Of a stretch of DNA of 50,269 nucleotides, positions 7,994 to 16,231 are shown in pieces. The translations under genes and the position numbers were made by a program. A model generated the notes under the pieces. That model saw nothing but the letters and a program-made list of their open reading frames with translations, searched no databases and was not told the origin of the DNA. Source of the stretch: CALKHT01 sp964511575. GTDB taxonomy: Bacteria > Planctomycetota > Phycisphaerae > Phycisphaerales > Phycisphaeraceae. Position 1 is the stretch's first letter; every line of letters starts with the position of its first letter. The stretch lies in the NCBI GenBank assembly GCA_964511575.1, contig CAZEFM010000015.1, positions 1 through 50,269 of the forward strand, given 5' to 3'.

Positions 7994-9073
7994 CTACTTT
8001 GATGTACTTGCCCGCCACGGCCGCGGTGCTGCCATGAACGGCGTATCAGGATAACGTGCGCGTTTTGGATCATCCTGATAACCGACCAGTCCGTAATCGA
8101 CGTAACGGTATTCGAAGCTGCCATCCTTGAAGAGATCGACCACGCCGTAGCCCGCTTCATGTTCCGGCGCAAAGGTGGGTGGCCGTCGCCAGTAGTCCGC
8201 ACACACCGCACCGCCGCAGATGTGATGGACGCCCAGATACTGCACGTGGTCAACCGTATGGAAATGGCCGCTGAGGCAGAGCCTCACATTGCGATGCCGA
8301 CGCAGCAGCTTGTGCAGCTTCTCCACATCGGTGTGGACCCAGTCGTTGGGAATGACCAGGCCGTCCGCATGCTGCTTGTTCGATGGACAAAAGAAGCAGG
8401 TGACCGTGAGAATCGGCGCGTGGCTGGCAATCAGAATCGGTGTGGTGACTGGCGTTCGCGTCAAATCCTGTTCGAGCCAGATGTATTGCGCCTCATCGAG
8501 GTGGTGCGTGAAGCCGTTGTATCCGCCACGCTGCGTGTTGTCGAGCACAACGAAGTGCCATCCACCGTGATCGAAACTGTAGTACGGTGAAGAGAGCCCA
8601 ACCTGTTCAAGCGCCAACACCTTCCCCGGGAATGGCGTGTTCGCATCGCCCCAGTCCCAACCGAAGTTCACATCGTGATTGCCCAGCGTGTAGCGCACCG
8701 GAATGGCACAGTGCTCACGCATGATTCGATTGTAGATCGTCCATTGTTGCACGGTCTCGGCGCGCGAGGCCCAGAACGCATCGGTGATGATGTCACCGGT
8801 GTGCAGGATGAACTCGGGCGGGTCGTCCATCGCGTGGACATGGGCGAGCGCTTTGGGATAGCCATGATCGGTGGCGCAGAACGGCATCGTCGGTCCGCCA
8901 CCGACATGGGTATCCGTGAAATGGACAAACCTGCACGCACGTTCCGCGGCAACGATCTTGGACGACGCGTTTGCCTTCTGACCGCCCCGGGATGACACAA
9001 GCATTGCGCTCCCGGCGGCGAGCAGCGAGCCCGACATGAAATCGCGTCGATTCATGGCATCCATCGTCACCAC
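7994..9073 (-). CDS. Metallophosphoesterase with Tat signal
   Basis: A 359-residue calcineurin-like phosphoesterase. The metal-binding motifs appear in order: DTH (FTDTHVGGG), GDIITD, GNHDV, SHAP and GHFH. The N-terminus (NRRDFMSGSLLAAGSAML) is a twin-arginine signal, so the folded enzyme should be exported. The GTG start at 9073 has AGGGG 5 bases upstream; ATG at 9064 or 9055 are alternatives. The family splits phosphodiesters or phosphomonoesters, and the substrate is not evident. It follows a prepilin-like gene by 22 bases and has a clear paralogue at 12573-13730. Confidence 0.85.
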   Translation of the reverse strand: MVTMDAMNRRDFMSGSLLAAGSAMLVSSRGGQKANASSKIVAAERACRFVHFTDTHVGGGPTMPFCATDHGYPKALAHVHAMDDPPEFILHTGDIITDAFWASRAETVQQWTIYNRIMREHCAIPVRYTLGNHDVNFGWDWGDANTPFPGKVLALEQVGLSSPYYSFDHGGWHFVVLDNTQRGGYNGFTHHLDEAQYIWLEQDLTRTPVTTPILIASHAPILTVTCFFCPSNKQHADGLVIPNDWVHTDVEKLHKLLRRHRNVRLCLSGHFHTVDHVQYLGVHHICGGAVCADYWRRPPTFAPEHEAGYGVVDLFKDGSFEYRYVDYGLVGYQDDPKRARYPDTPFMAAPRPWRASTSK

Positions 9074-9095
9074 GTTACCCCTTCATCGAACATGC

Positions 9096-9908
9096 TTACC
9101 ATGCGCGAGGCGAGCCTTCCCAGTACCAGTAGTCGCTCATGGAACCGTTGCCCACCATCGCATTCATGTTGTAGTAGGAGTCGCCCTCGCCGCGCACGCT
9201 GCCGTCACCGAACAGAAGGTTCTGAAAGGCGATGGTTCCGCTGCCGCCTTCGTGGTTATAGTGGCGTGAGGTGCCGCCGACGTGGTGAATCACGATATCC
9301 CCGCCGAGCAGTTGCCGTGATGGTCCGCCTTCGGCAAGCGAATCCACACCGCCCATCGGAGGAATGGTGCGCCACGTTCTATAGCTCGATTGCTCGATCT
9401 CATCCAATCGACTCACATACATGTATTCGGTGCGAACCATCCAGCCGAAGTGGTCGCCCCCGTCGTAATGCCAGACGCCGAACGAGTCCCGTTCCCATGA
9501 CGCGTGCGACAGCAGGAACGCCTCCTCGTTTTCAAGATGCAGGCTGCTTGGGCAGTAGAGCACATCCGCCACGAGTCCGTATTGCAACAACGTTTGGTAT
9601 GGCGTGCCATACAGATCCTCGTTCGGGGTGCCATAGTCACTGCTTCGATCATTCAGGAAGATGGGCGTGGGGTGTCCCGATTGCGCGACGAACGCCTTCG
9701 GGAAGCGACCGGCGTGATCGGCGGCGAAGGCGTTGCTGGCGATGCCCCACTGTCGGAGGTTGCTGCCACACGCCGCCCGGTTCGCCGCCTCCTTCGCGGA
9801 CGATAGAGCCGGCAACAACAACGCGATCAGCAACGCGATGATCGAGATCACCACCAGAAGTTCGATCAACGTGAAACCCATCCGGTATCGGTCATTCACA
9901 AGCTTCAT
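9096..9908 (-). CDS. Prepilin-like protein with N-terminal methylation motif and H-X9-DG-type tail
   Basis: A 270-residue protein starting at 9908 (AGGAG 7 bases upstream). After a short basic leader (LVNDRYRM) comes GFTLIELLVVISIIALLIA, the type IV prepilin cleavage/methylation site and helix. The body is long, with a few cysteines, and near the end has LLFGDGSV, similar to the H-X9-DG box of planctomycete prepilin-like proteins. These proteins are very numerous in Planctomycetes and are usually not linked to pilus genes; their task is unknown. It lies between a broken PEP-CTERM gene and a phosphoesterase and is probably in the sigma/FecR transcription unit. Confidence 0.85.
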   Translation of the reverse strand: MKLVNDRYRMGFTLIELLVVISIIALLIALLLPALSSAKEAANRAACGSNLRQWGIASNAFAADHAGRFPKAFVAQSGHPTPIFLNDRSSDYGTPNEDLYGTPYQTLLQYGLVADVLYCPSSLHLENEEAFLLSHASWERDSFGVWHYDGGDHFGWMVRTEYMYVSRLDEIEQSSYRTWRTIPPMGGVDSLAEGGPSRQLLGGDIVIHHVGGTSRHYNHEGGSGTIAFQNLLFGDGSVRGEGDSYYNMNAMVGNGSMSDYWYWEGSPRAW

Positions 9909-10028
9909 GGGTTTGCTCCTGTACATCATGGCAATGAGAGGCTTGGATCGGAAACGGCGATTGACCGCTCCAGCGTGTAAACCAGACGCGCGTCGCTGGA
10001 CGCGCGCCCGGGTCTGCCTGCCTGCAGA

Positions 10029-10229
10029 TCAAGGATTTCGTCGACGGCGCAAGTCACCCGCGTATGACACGGCCACCTCATCGGTCGTCCCGTTCGTTTG
10101 ACTTGTCATGTCCTGGGCGTCGGTGATGCCGGCGAAGTCGATGATCACCGATGCCGCCGCATGGCTCGCGACCATGTGAATGACGCTTACAACCAGAAAT
10201 GAAGCTGCGACCCTGCTGGTACAATTCAT
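10029..10229 (-). pseudogene. Truncated PEP-CTERM-type secreted protein
   Basis: AAGGAG and an ATG at 10229 start a 66-residue frame with a good signal peptide (VAASFLVVSVIHMVASHAAA) followed by SVIIDFAGITDAQ. That is how PEP-CTERM secreted proteins here begin, but these run to 200-400 residues. This one ends abruptly after YAGDL with RRRRNP. An arginine run is the normal last segment of a PEP-CTERM tail, so the gene may have lost its middle, leaving the start joined to the tail. No PEP motif or C-terminal helix is left. A genuine short exported peptide is the alternative. Confidence 0.5.
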
Positions 10230-10290
10230 GGTGCTCTCCTTCTCGTCGTCAGGCGAAGACATGCAACGGGACATGACTGGTTGACTCTCA

Positions 10291-11874
10291 CTACCCCCCA
10301 TCGAGCATCAGCGTGAAAGCGAGGTTGTCCAGATAGGCATCGGCAAATCCGCCATGCACGAGTTCGGTCCTGATCTCGACGTGGACTTGACGGGTGTTGG
10401 CGGGCAAGCGGCCACTGGTTTCGCGAAGGAAGAAACCGGTGCGTTGATTACGCGTTCGTGCATCAAACGGACCGAGCGTTGTCTGGGAGAGCGTATCGCC
10501 CTGTTCATCGATGAAGGTGACGGTGATGGTCATCGGGTCGTCATGTTCCATCAACCCGCCGAACCAGCCGGCAAGCCGGTACGTCACCGCTTCCGCGTCG
10601 ATGAGCGAGGCCGCGGGGCTGATGTCAATCACCTGATCGATGACCGAACTGTTAACGCCTGCAAAGTAGGCGCGGCCGCGCGCATCGGGCATGGGATCCT
10701 TCGCGGGATCGGGGTAGCCGAAAGGCGCTGCCTGCAGATAGTTAACCGTTGTGGCGGGCCCGTGATCGTTCCAACCGCTGATGGCGATATCGGGCGCTTC
10801 AATATCGGTAGCAGGCAGCGGCTCATCAGCCTCGAAGTCGCCGTTAACGATCAGGTTCCGCTCGAACAACGCCAGGTGCGGGAACGCGGTTGCAAAGCTC
10901 TGCAGATCAGGGGTGGCCGCAACAATATCGCCCTGTGTAAGTCGCGCTGCACGATTGGTTGTCACCCGACGAAGAATGGTGTTGCCATCGGTATGCTTTG
11001 TGGTCAGCTCCACCTCACCGAGGAATACGTGGACATCGGTGTAGCGGTGATCCGCGATGACACCGAATTGCGTTCCCAAATCGATGATCTTCCCGTCCTG
11101 CGTTGCAACGGTAAAGCCACGCGCCGTGCGCGGGCACTCCGCCGCCAGCTTCCCGTGCAGCAATCGCACCGTGTTGTCATCCAATGGATACATCTGGGCA
11201 GGTGCTTCGAGCGTGACCTGTGCCCCGTTGTCGAACTGCATCCGGATCGCACCCGCAGTGAGATGAAACGGCGTATCGTAAACAATGGTGGAAGGTGTCG
11301 GCGGCTGATCGCTCAGATCCCAGCGGGCATCGTCGCTCGCCCAGATCAACCGTGCCAGTGCCGTCTGCTGGACATGAACGTTCGGGTCATGGGCCCGCTT
11401 CGAATCATCCCATATCGACAACGCCATGAGCACCGTGACCAGCAGGATCGCCGCGATCGGGCCATACACCAGCCATCGCGGAATGACGATGTGCCGCACC
11501 GGTGTGGTGTCGAACTGATAGTTGCTCCCATAATGGATGGGCAAGGCTTTCGCTGGTGTTGATGGTTGATGCGCGCGGGCTGCGCGACGTGCGATCTCAT
11601 CCTCGCTCAACTCCACCAGGGGTACGTTGGCATCATCAAGCGCAAGCAACTGGGCCAGTTCGGAAAGCGTGCCGGCATCAACCGCGGCAAGACTACCCTG
11701 TCGCGATTCATAGACCCGACGAATGGAAGTGTGCAGAAAGACACAACGCCAGAAATGGGCGCGTGCCTCCGCGCCGCTCAGGAGATACGCTTCGAGTTCG
11801 CGCTTCACATCGGCCGTCATCGCACCGTCGAGATACGCATTGATCAATTGGTCGAGCCGCGATGTGTCTTGCAT
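10291..11874 (-). CDS. FecR-domain membrane protein paired with a sigma factor
   Basis: A 527-residue protein whose ATG overlaps the sigma-factor stop (TGATG at 11876-11872). The first 90 residues (LDQLINAYLDGAMTADVKRE) resemble the short helical anti-sigma-like start of planctomycete FecR proteins. One membrane span follows (WLVYGPIAAILLVTVLMAL), then a FecR domain outside (VTLEAPAQMYPLDDNTVRLL, GFTVATQDGKIIDLGTQFG). The last 180 residues begin NLIVNGDFEAD and look like a carbohydrate-binding or LamG-type jelly roll ending LDNLAFTL. Such proteins probably pass an outside signal to the sigma factor. The ligand-like C-terminal domain suggests polysaccharide sensing (inference). Confidence 0.8.
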   Translation of the reverse strand: MQDTSRLDQLINAYLDGAMTADVKRELEAYLLSGAEARAHFWRCVFLHTSIRRVYESRQGSLAAVDAGTLSELAQLLALDDANVPLVELSEDEIARRAARAHQPSTPAKALPIHYGSNYQFDTTPVRHIVIPRWLVYGPIAAILLVTVLMALSIWDDSKRAHDPNVHVQQTALARLIWASDDARWDLSDQPPTPSTIVYDTPFHLTAGAIRMQFDNGAQVTLEAPAQMYPLDDNTVRLLHGKLAAECPRTARGFTVATQDGKIIDLGTQFGVIADHRYTDVHVFLGEVELTTKHTDGNTILRRVTTNRAARLTQGDIVAATPDLQSFATAFPHLALFERNLIVNGDFEADEPLPATDIEAPDIAISGWNDHGPATTVNYLQAAPFGYPDPAKDPMPDARGRAYFAGVNSSVIDQVIDISPAASLIDAEAVTYRLAGWFGGLMEHDDPMTITVTFIDEQGDTLSQTTLGPFDARTRNQRTGFFLRETSGRLPANTRQVHVEIRTELVHGGFADAYLDNLAFTLMLDGG

Positions 11875-12413
11875 CAGCGTTCCCCCTCGGTGGCGAGCAC
11901 CTTCTGCATGCACCGCCGCAGGAAACTGCGCGCTCGCGCAAGCGTGACATAGATTGACTCAGGCTGTTGGCCGAGCAACTGCGCAATCTGCCGTGGCTGC
12001 TGGCAGTCGCTGTAACGCAGGTCCAGTATCCGCCGGGCCATCGGAGCAAGGCGATCCATGCAGTTGCCGAGCACCCGCAGCGTCGGTTCGTCGGGCGGTT
12101 CCTGCGGCACCGATGCGGTGAGCGCATCGATCGTCTCAGGCGACAACGTTGCTTTCTCGAGGCCACGCTTGCGAATGCGTTCAAGGACTTTGAACTTCGC
12201 AATTGCACACGCCCAGGGCACAAACTGCGTGTCCAGCCGAAACATCTCCGCCTTGTCCGTCACCGTCAGGAACACTTCCTGAAAGACATCTTCAGCGTCG
12301 TGCGGATCGGGCAACAAGCCCTGGATGAAACCGCGCAGGACGTTTGAGTTGGCCACGAACAGGCTTTGCACCTGTCGCACATGCTGAGAGGAGATGCTTG
12401 CCATCGAGTTCAT
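11874..12413 (-). CDS. ECF-type sigma factor, Rhodopirellula/Verrucomicrobium family
   Basis: A 179-residue RNA polymerase sigma factor. Region 2 reads LPDPHDAEDVFQEVFL, FVPWACAIAKFKVLERIRKR; region 4 reads LAPMARRILDLRYSDCQQ, QIAQLLGQQPESIYVTLARAR. These match the sigma-70 subfamily found mostly in Planctomycetes and Verrucomicrobia. It overlaps the FecR gene by one base, so the pair is coupled. The start at 12413 has no strong ribosome site: the bases just upstream (GGTCGTGA on the coding strand) can pair with a copy about 85 bases further upstream, which may limit translation. Targets are unknown but probably include the downstream genes. Confidence 0.88.
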   Translation of the reverse strand: MNSMASISSQHVRQVQSLFVANSNVLRGFIQGLLPDPHDAEDVFQEVFLTVTDKAEMFRLDTQFVPWACAIAKFKVLERIRKRGLEKATLSPETIDALTASVPQEPPDEPTLRVLGNCMDRLAPMARRILDLRYSDCQQPRQIAQLLGQQPESIYVTLARARSFLRRCMQKVLATEGER

Positions 12414-12416
12414 GCG

Positions 12417-12540
12417 TCACGACCTTTGGCCCCACCATGCGCCGCGAGTCTGCGCCTCCTTTGTCAATGATCTCACAAGCGAGAACCTTAGCAGTGTCGT
12501 TGTGAGGTCGTGAAAGGTTTTCGACACTGCCCGCGCGTAC
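12417..12540 (-). promoter_or_regulatory. Nested inverted repeats upstream of the sigma factor
   Basis: Between the phosphoesterase stop and the sigma-factor start lie two features. One is a perfect 9-bp inverted repeat, GCAGTGTCG (12491-12499) and CGACACTGC (12532-12540). The other is GGTCGTGA (12506-12513), inside the loop, which is the exact reverse complement of TCACGACC (12417-12424) directly before the start codon. In RNA from upstream, the second pair would cover the region where the ribosome binds. Confidence 0.45.
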
Positions 12541-12572
12541 GGACACCGCGATGCGCAGGCAATACGCATTCA

Positions 12573-13730
12573 TCAACCGTGCACCGGACGCACACGCCAA
12601 CGCGGCCGATCGGGATTGTCGCGCACACCGACCCACTGATAATCAATGTATTGCGCGGTGAACGCGCCATCGGGGAAGAGATCCAGCAGTGTGTATCCCA
12701 TCTCCGTTCGCCGTGATGGCACCTGCCATCGCTCCGCGCACACCGACCCACCGCAAAGGTACGTCACGTTGTCGTACGTGCATGCTTCCCACGCATGCAG
12801 GTGACCCGACAGACACAGACGCACGTTCGGGTGTTCGCGGAACAAAGCCATCAACTTCAGGCCATCGGCATGCACAAGCCAATCGGGCACGTGGAAGTCG
12901 CCGGCCTTGTACTCGATGGCGGTGTCCATCACGGCCACGCTGACAATCGGCGTGTGTGACAGGATGAGAATCGGCGTCGCCGGATTAACCGCAGCAAGAT
13001 CGCCGCGCAGCCATTCGTACTGTTCATCATCGAGTCGACAGGTGAAGCCGACCCTACCGCCTCGCTGGATGTCATCAAGCACGATGAAATGCCAACCCGC
13101 CTGATCAAAACTGTAGTATGGCTTCTCCAGCCCGAACACTTCCATGGGCCAACGTTTGCCATCGCGCGGACCATCGAAGCTGCCGCGTCCCCATCCGATC
13201 ACATCGTGATTGCCGATGCAATGTCGCACCGGAATCCGACAATGCTTCTCCATGACGCGACTGAACAGGTCGAACTGCGCTTTGATGAGCTCATCGGACC
13301 ACCAGAACCCATCCAGGATGGCGTCGCCGCCCTGCAGAATCAGCTCCGGCGGATCGTCCAACCCGTGCACATGATCCAGTGCCGCGGCCATGCCCGCCTC
13401 GGCGTTGAGCTTGATACCCGGCGGGGGCGGCGGCAACGCATCGTCCCAGACGTGAATGTCCGTCAGGTGCGCCACGCGAATGGCGCGCCTCGACGAAGGT
13501 TCAGCCGCGCCGGAAGCCCTCGTACCAAGTACCGCACCGGCGGTTACCGCGGCTGAAGTCTGAAAGAACCCGCGACGACTCACACCCTTCGGATGCAGAT
13601 CCCCGTGTGATCGTCGCGCTGTGTGATGAACCGTCGCGCCATCGGTCTTAACATGCGCTTCCGTTGTACGTTGCCGTTCGATCTCACAATCTCCAACAGC
13701 CGGCTTGCACCATGTGGGAGCATTCGACAC
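12573..13730 (-). CDS. Metallophosphoesterase with Tat signal (paralogue of 7994-9073)
   Basis: A 385-residue calcineurin-like phosphoesterase with HLTDIHVWDD, GGDAILDG, GNHDVIGWG, SHTP and GHLHAWE in the right order. The Tat motif SRRGFFQTSAAVTAGAVLG begins about 50 residues into the open frame. The listed GTG at 13730 has no clear ribosome site; a GTG at 13583, right before SRRGFF, would give a more usual Tat protein of 336 residues. It shares gene-length similarity with the enzyme at 7994-9073 (for example YYSFDQAGWHFIVLDD against YYSFDHGGWHFVVLDN). Substrate unknown; both are probably periplasmic. Confidence 0.83.
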   Translation of the reverse strand: MSNAPTWCKPAVGDCEIERQRTTEAHVKTDGATVHHTARRSHGDLHPKGVSRRGFFQTSAAVTAGAVLGTRASGAAEPSSRRAIRVAHLTDIHVWDDALPPPPPGIKLNAEAGMAAALDHVHGLDDPPELILQGGDAILDGFWWSDELIKAQFDLFSRVMEKHCRIPVRHCIGNHDVIGWGRGSFDGPRDGKRWPMEVFGLEKPYYSFDQAGWHFIVLDDIQRGGRVGFTCRLDDEQYEWLRGDLAAVNPATPILILSHTPIVSVAVMDTAIEYKAGDFHVPDWLVHADGLKLMALFREHPNVRLCLSGHLHAWEACTYDNVTYLCGGSVCAERWQVPSRRTEMGYTLLDLFPDGAFTAQYIDYQWVGVRDNPDRPRWRVRPVHG

Positions 13731-13832
13731 GTCAATGCAAGCGATTCAGTACGCCGGCCACGATTGACTGAGCCGCTCACCTGCATGCGAACAACCTCGC
13801 GCCGCGTTGGCGGCACGAGGTCGAATGATGGA

Positions 13833-14480
13833 TCAATGACCACGGCGGCGCAGCATCAGCAGACCGCCGATGCCGATGAGCGCAACGCTCGCGGGTTCGG
13901 GAACGATGCTGCCCGTCAGACGAAACGCGTTGGCGCCGATGTTGCCATCAACCGATTCATCGGCGCGCGCCAGCACGGTGTAGACGATTGTGTCCGCGAT
14001 GATGCCGCCGAGTTCCACCGTCACGGACACGCCGTTGGACCACGTCTCGTAGGTCTGGTCGATCGTCGTGTCGAACACTTCGCTGCCGCCAAGGAAAGCC
14101 TGCAGTCGAAAGGAACTTGTCTGATCGCGGCCGTTGAGCGTGTTGGCGGTGGTTCGCTCCACCCAGGTGAACGTGTCGAGCACCAGTGGTCCACTCATGC
14201 CGTTCACGGTTGCGGCGGAAAGGTCGAGCGTCACGGTGGGGAAGCTGTTCGGCGGAAAATCGCCATCCGTTCCGTCGGCGGCCCAGTTGGTGCCATCGTT
14301 GCCGTCGAAAGCGCTCGCGATCGCGAACTGCGACAGCGGGTACTCGCTGGACGCCACCGCATTGACGTTGTCCAGACTGTGCTCGCCGCTGAAGTTGCTG
14401 ATACTCACCACCGAAGCGGAAGCCGATCCTGCGAACAGCGATCCAACAACGGCACAAACGACAAACGGGCGGGTGAACAT
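13833..14480 (-). CDS. PEP-CTERM secreted protein
   Basis: A 215-residue exported protein starting at 14480 (AGGAG 7 bases upstream). It has a signal peptide ending in SASA, a body rich in Ser, Thr, Asp and Val (SISNFSGEHSLDNVNAVAS), and the sorting tail VPEPASVALIGIGGLLMLRR followed by RGH. The tail is the substrate signal for an exosortase, which anchors or releases such proteins, usually glycosylated. The mid-region (WAADGTDGDFPPNSFPTVTLDL) resembles a jelly-roll wall-binding fold. No enzyme motif is visible. A 6-bp hairpin (14509-14530) lies in its leader. Confidence 0.8.
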   Translation of the reverse strand: MFTRPFVVCAVVGSLFAGSASASVVSISNFSGEHSLDNVNAVASSEYPLSQFAIASAFDGNDGTNWAADGTDGDFPPNSFPTVTLDLSAATVNGMSGPLVLDTFTWVERTTANTLNGRDQTSSFRLQAFLGGSEVFDTTIDQTYETWSNGVSVTVELGGIIADTIVYTVLARADESVDGNIGANAFRLTGSIVPEPASVALIGIGGLLMLRRRGH

Positions 14481-14701
14481 GGTCAATCTCCTCTGAAATG
14501 AAAAAGATGCACCGAAAAGACCCCCGGTGCGACTAACCCAATTATTCTCAAAGTTTTAACGCTCTCTCCAAGCCGCGGCAGGGCGCAACCCCGCCACCCG
14601 CATCGGATGCACGGATCACGTGCCTACCACATAGATGACCTCGGCATCCAAAACCTTAGCAAAAATCTTTTTACGACGAGATGGAAGGAAAAGGAGAGCC
14701 C

Positions 14702-14727
14702 GAACCGCCCACGCGCATGGCCGGTTC
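14702..14727 (-). terminator. Possible terminator after the PEP-CTERM metallopeptidase
   Basis: GAACCG at 14702-14707 and CGGTTC at 14722-14727 form a hairpin, with CC/GG adding to the stem. On the minus strand it is followed by GGGCTCTCCTTTTCC, a moderate T-run. It lies 25 bases past the stop of the gene at 14752-15891. Confidence 0.35.
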
Positions 14728-14751
14728 TTGTCCCATTACTTCACAATGCAA

Positions 14752-15891
14752 TCATGCTCGTCGGCGTCCAGCCAACCACCACACGCCGGAGGCGAGCAGC
14801 AGCGCAGTCGTGGTGGGTTCGGGGATGATGCGGACGTCGATCCATTTCCAGCCGTCGGTTTCGCCCACGGCGATGGGGATGATGGTGATTTCCTCGGGGA
14901 AAGTGAAGCTGGTACCGAGTACCAAAGCGCCGTCACGGGTGTCGATCCAGTCGGCTGTGTCGCCCGCGCCCTGAGATCCGGGGGTGAAGTCGAGCAGAAA
15001 AGTTCTGTGCGTGTCCTGCACGTGGATGATGACGCCCTGCTCCCAGACTTCGCCGCCATGCTCCGGGTACAGGTCCGCCAACCCCGGCGCGAAGGAGATC
15101 CAGAACGTTTGACCGTCCGCCTGAAAGCGCACGCCCAACGTGTTGGGTTCGGGCAACGTGTCGCGGTCGTATGCCCAGATGCGATGGGTGCCGAGGTTGT
15201 GGCTGTCGACATCGACGATGTGCTGTTCATCAACCCAGCCGATGACGTACTTCATGGGCAGGGGCATCTGATACATGTCGCCATCGTCGCTGCCCATGAC
15301 GAAAAGCCCGTCGCGTCCCTCACGGTAAACACCGGGATAAGGCGTGCCGTTGCCTTCGACAGCGCCGGCATGTCCGACGTTGTACGAATGGCCCATCTCA
15401 TGGACGAACCCGGGTGCCCAGGGATACTCACCGGGTAACCAGACACGTCCGGGGATGGCCGCGGCTCCGAAGTTCTGATTGAGCACGCCGGGGTAGGAGA
15501 GCACCTGGTGGTCGTAATCGCCCACGCTGTATCCCGCATCGCTCGCGGCATCGAGCATGGCGTAGGTGATCAGCCCCAGATCGCCGATGTAGTCCGCCGC
15601 CACGCCCGGCAGTGTGAACACCGGGGTATAGTCGGCCTCATACCCCGACATATATCCGTATGAATTGGCAACAAAGAACGCTTCCGCAGCATCGGTGACG
15701 TTCATCAGCTCCTGAAGCCAGACCGCATCGGACATGGGCATCGGCGCATCGGCAAACTGGGCGCGAATGAAGAGCAGACGCTCCGTACCTTGCGCCTGGA
15801 TGCGCTGCCCGCCGATCGCAACGACCATGGCGATCAGCATCATCATCGCAGTGAACAAACGCCTCAGGCCGCACTGTTTGGACAACGTCAT
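14752..15891 (-). CDS. PEP-CTERM-anchored zinc metallopeptidase, gametolysin (M11)-like
   Basis: A 379-residue exported protein with a signal peptide (residues 1 to about 34). The zinc site HEMGHSYNVGH is at 164-174, an HExxHxxNxxH form of the metzincin motif, with a later GLFVMGSD that could be the Met-turn. This layout is nearest to peptidase M11, which breaks down cell-wall or matrix glycoproteins. The C-terminus IPEPTTTALLLASGVWWLAG then RRRA is a PEP-CTERM sorting tail, so the enzyme should sit at the surface. The start has GGAGG 6 bases upstream. Asn instead of Gly at the third-ligand spacing is unusual but seen in relatives. Confidence 0.72.
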   Translation of the reverse strand: MTLSKQCGLRRLFTAMMMLIAMVVAIGGQRIQAQGTERLLFIRAQFADAPMPMSDAVWLQELMNVTDAAEAFFVANSYGYMSGYEADYTPVFTLPGVAADYIGDLGLITYAMLDAASDAGYSVGDYDHQVLSYPGVLNQNFGAAAIPGRVWLPGEYPWAPGFVHEMGHSYNVGHAGAVEGNGTPYPGVYREGRDGLFVMGSDDGDMYQMPLPMKYVIGWVDEQHIVDVDSHNLGTHRIWAYDRDTLPEPNTLGVRFQADGQTFWISFAPGLADLYPEHGGEVWEQGVIIHVQDTHRTFLLDFTPGSQGAGDTADWIDTRDGALVLGTSFTFPEEITIIPIAVGETDGWKWIDVRIIPEPTTTALLLASGVWWLAGRRRA

Positions 15892-16092
15892 GCCAATCCT
15901 CCACCCACGAAGTCTTTATGGATCGATGCCTCCCAGTATACCCGAGGTATCACGCCCGACCTCCCGTGCGTGATCACTCGACGAGTTTGTTAGGATAAAA
16001 TTCGCGGCCCCCTCTCGCCGTCCGGCGGGGTGCCTCCTTCACGCATCGAAAGGACAGTCCAAACGATCGCTCGCTCTCTGTTCGTCGTTTCC

Positions 16093-16192
16093 NNNNNNNN
16101 NNNNNNNNNNNNNNNNNNNNNNNNNNNNNNNNNNNNNNNNNNNNNNNNNNNNNNNNNNNNNNNNNNNNNNNNNNNNNNNNNNNNNNNNNNNN
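16093..16192. other. Assembly gap, 100 Ns
   Basis: Exactly 100 Ns join two contigs. The real distance is unknown. The 200 bases to the left hold only the upstream region of the metallopeptidase gene, and the 39 bases to the right are non-coding tail after the FAD oxidoreductase stop, so neighbours across the gap should not be read as one operon. Confidence 0.98.
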
Positions 16193-16231
16193 TCGTGCGG
16201 CCGGCGACGCTCATCGATGATGTGATCGGCG

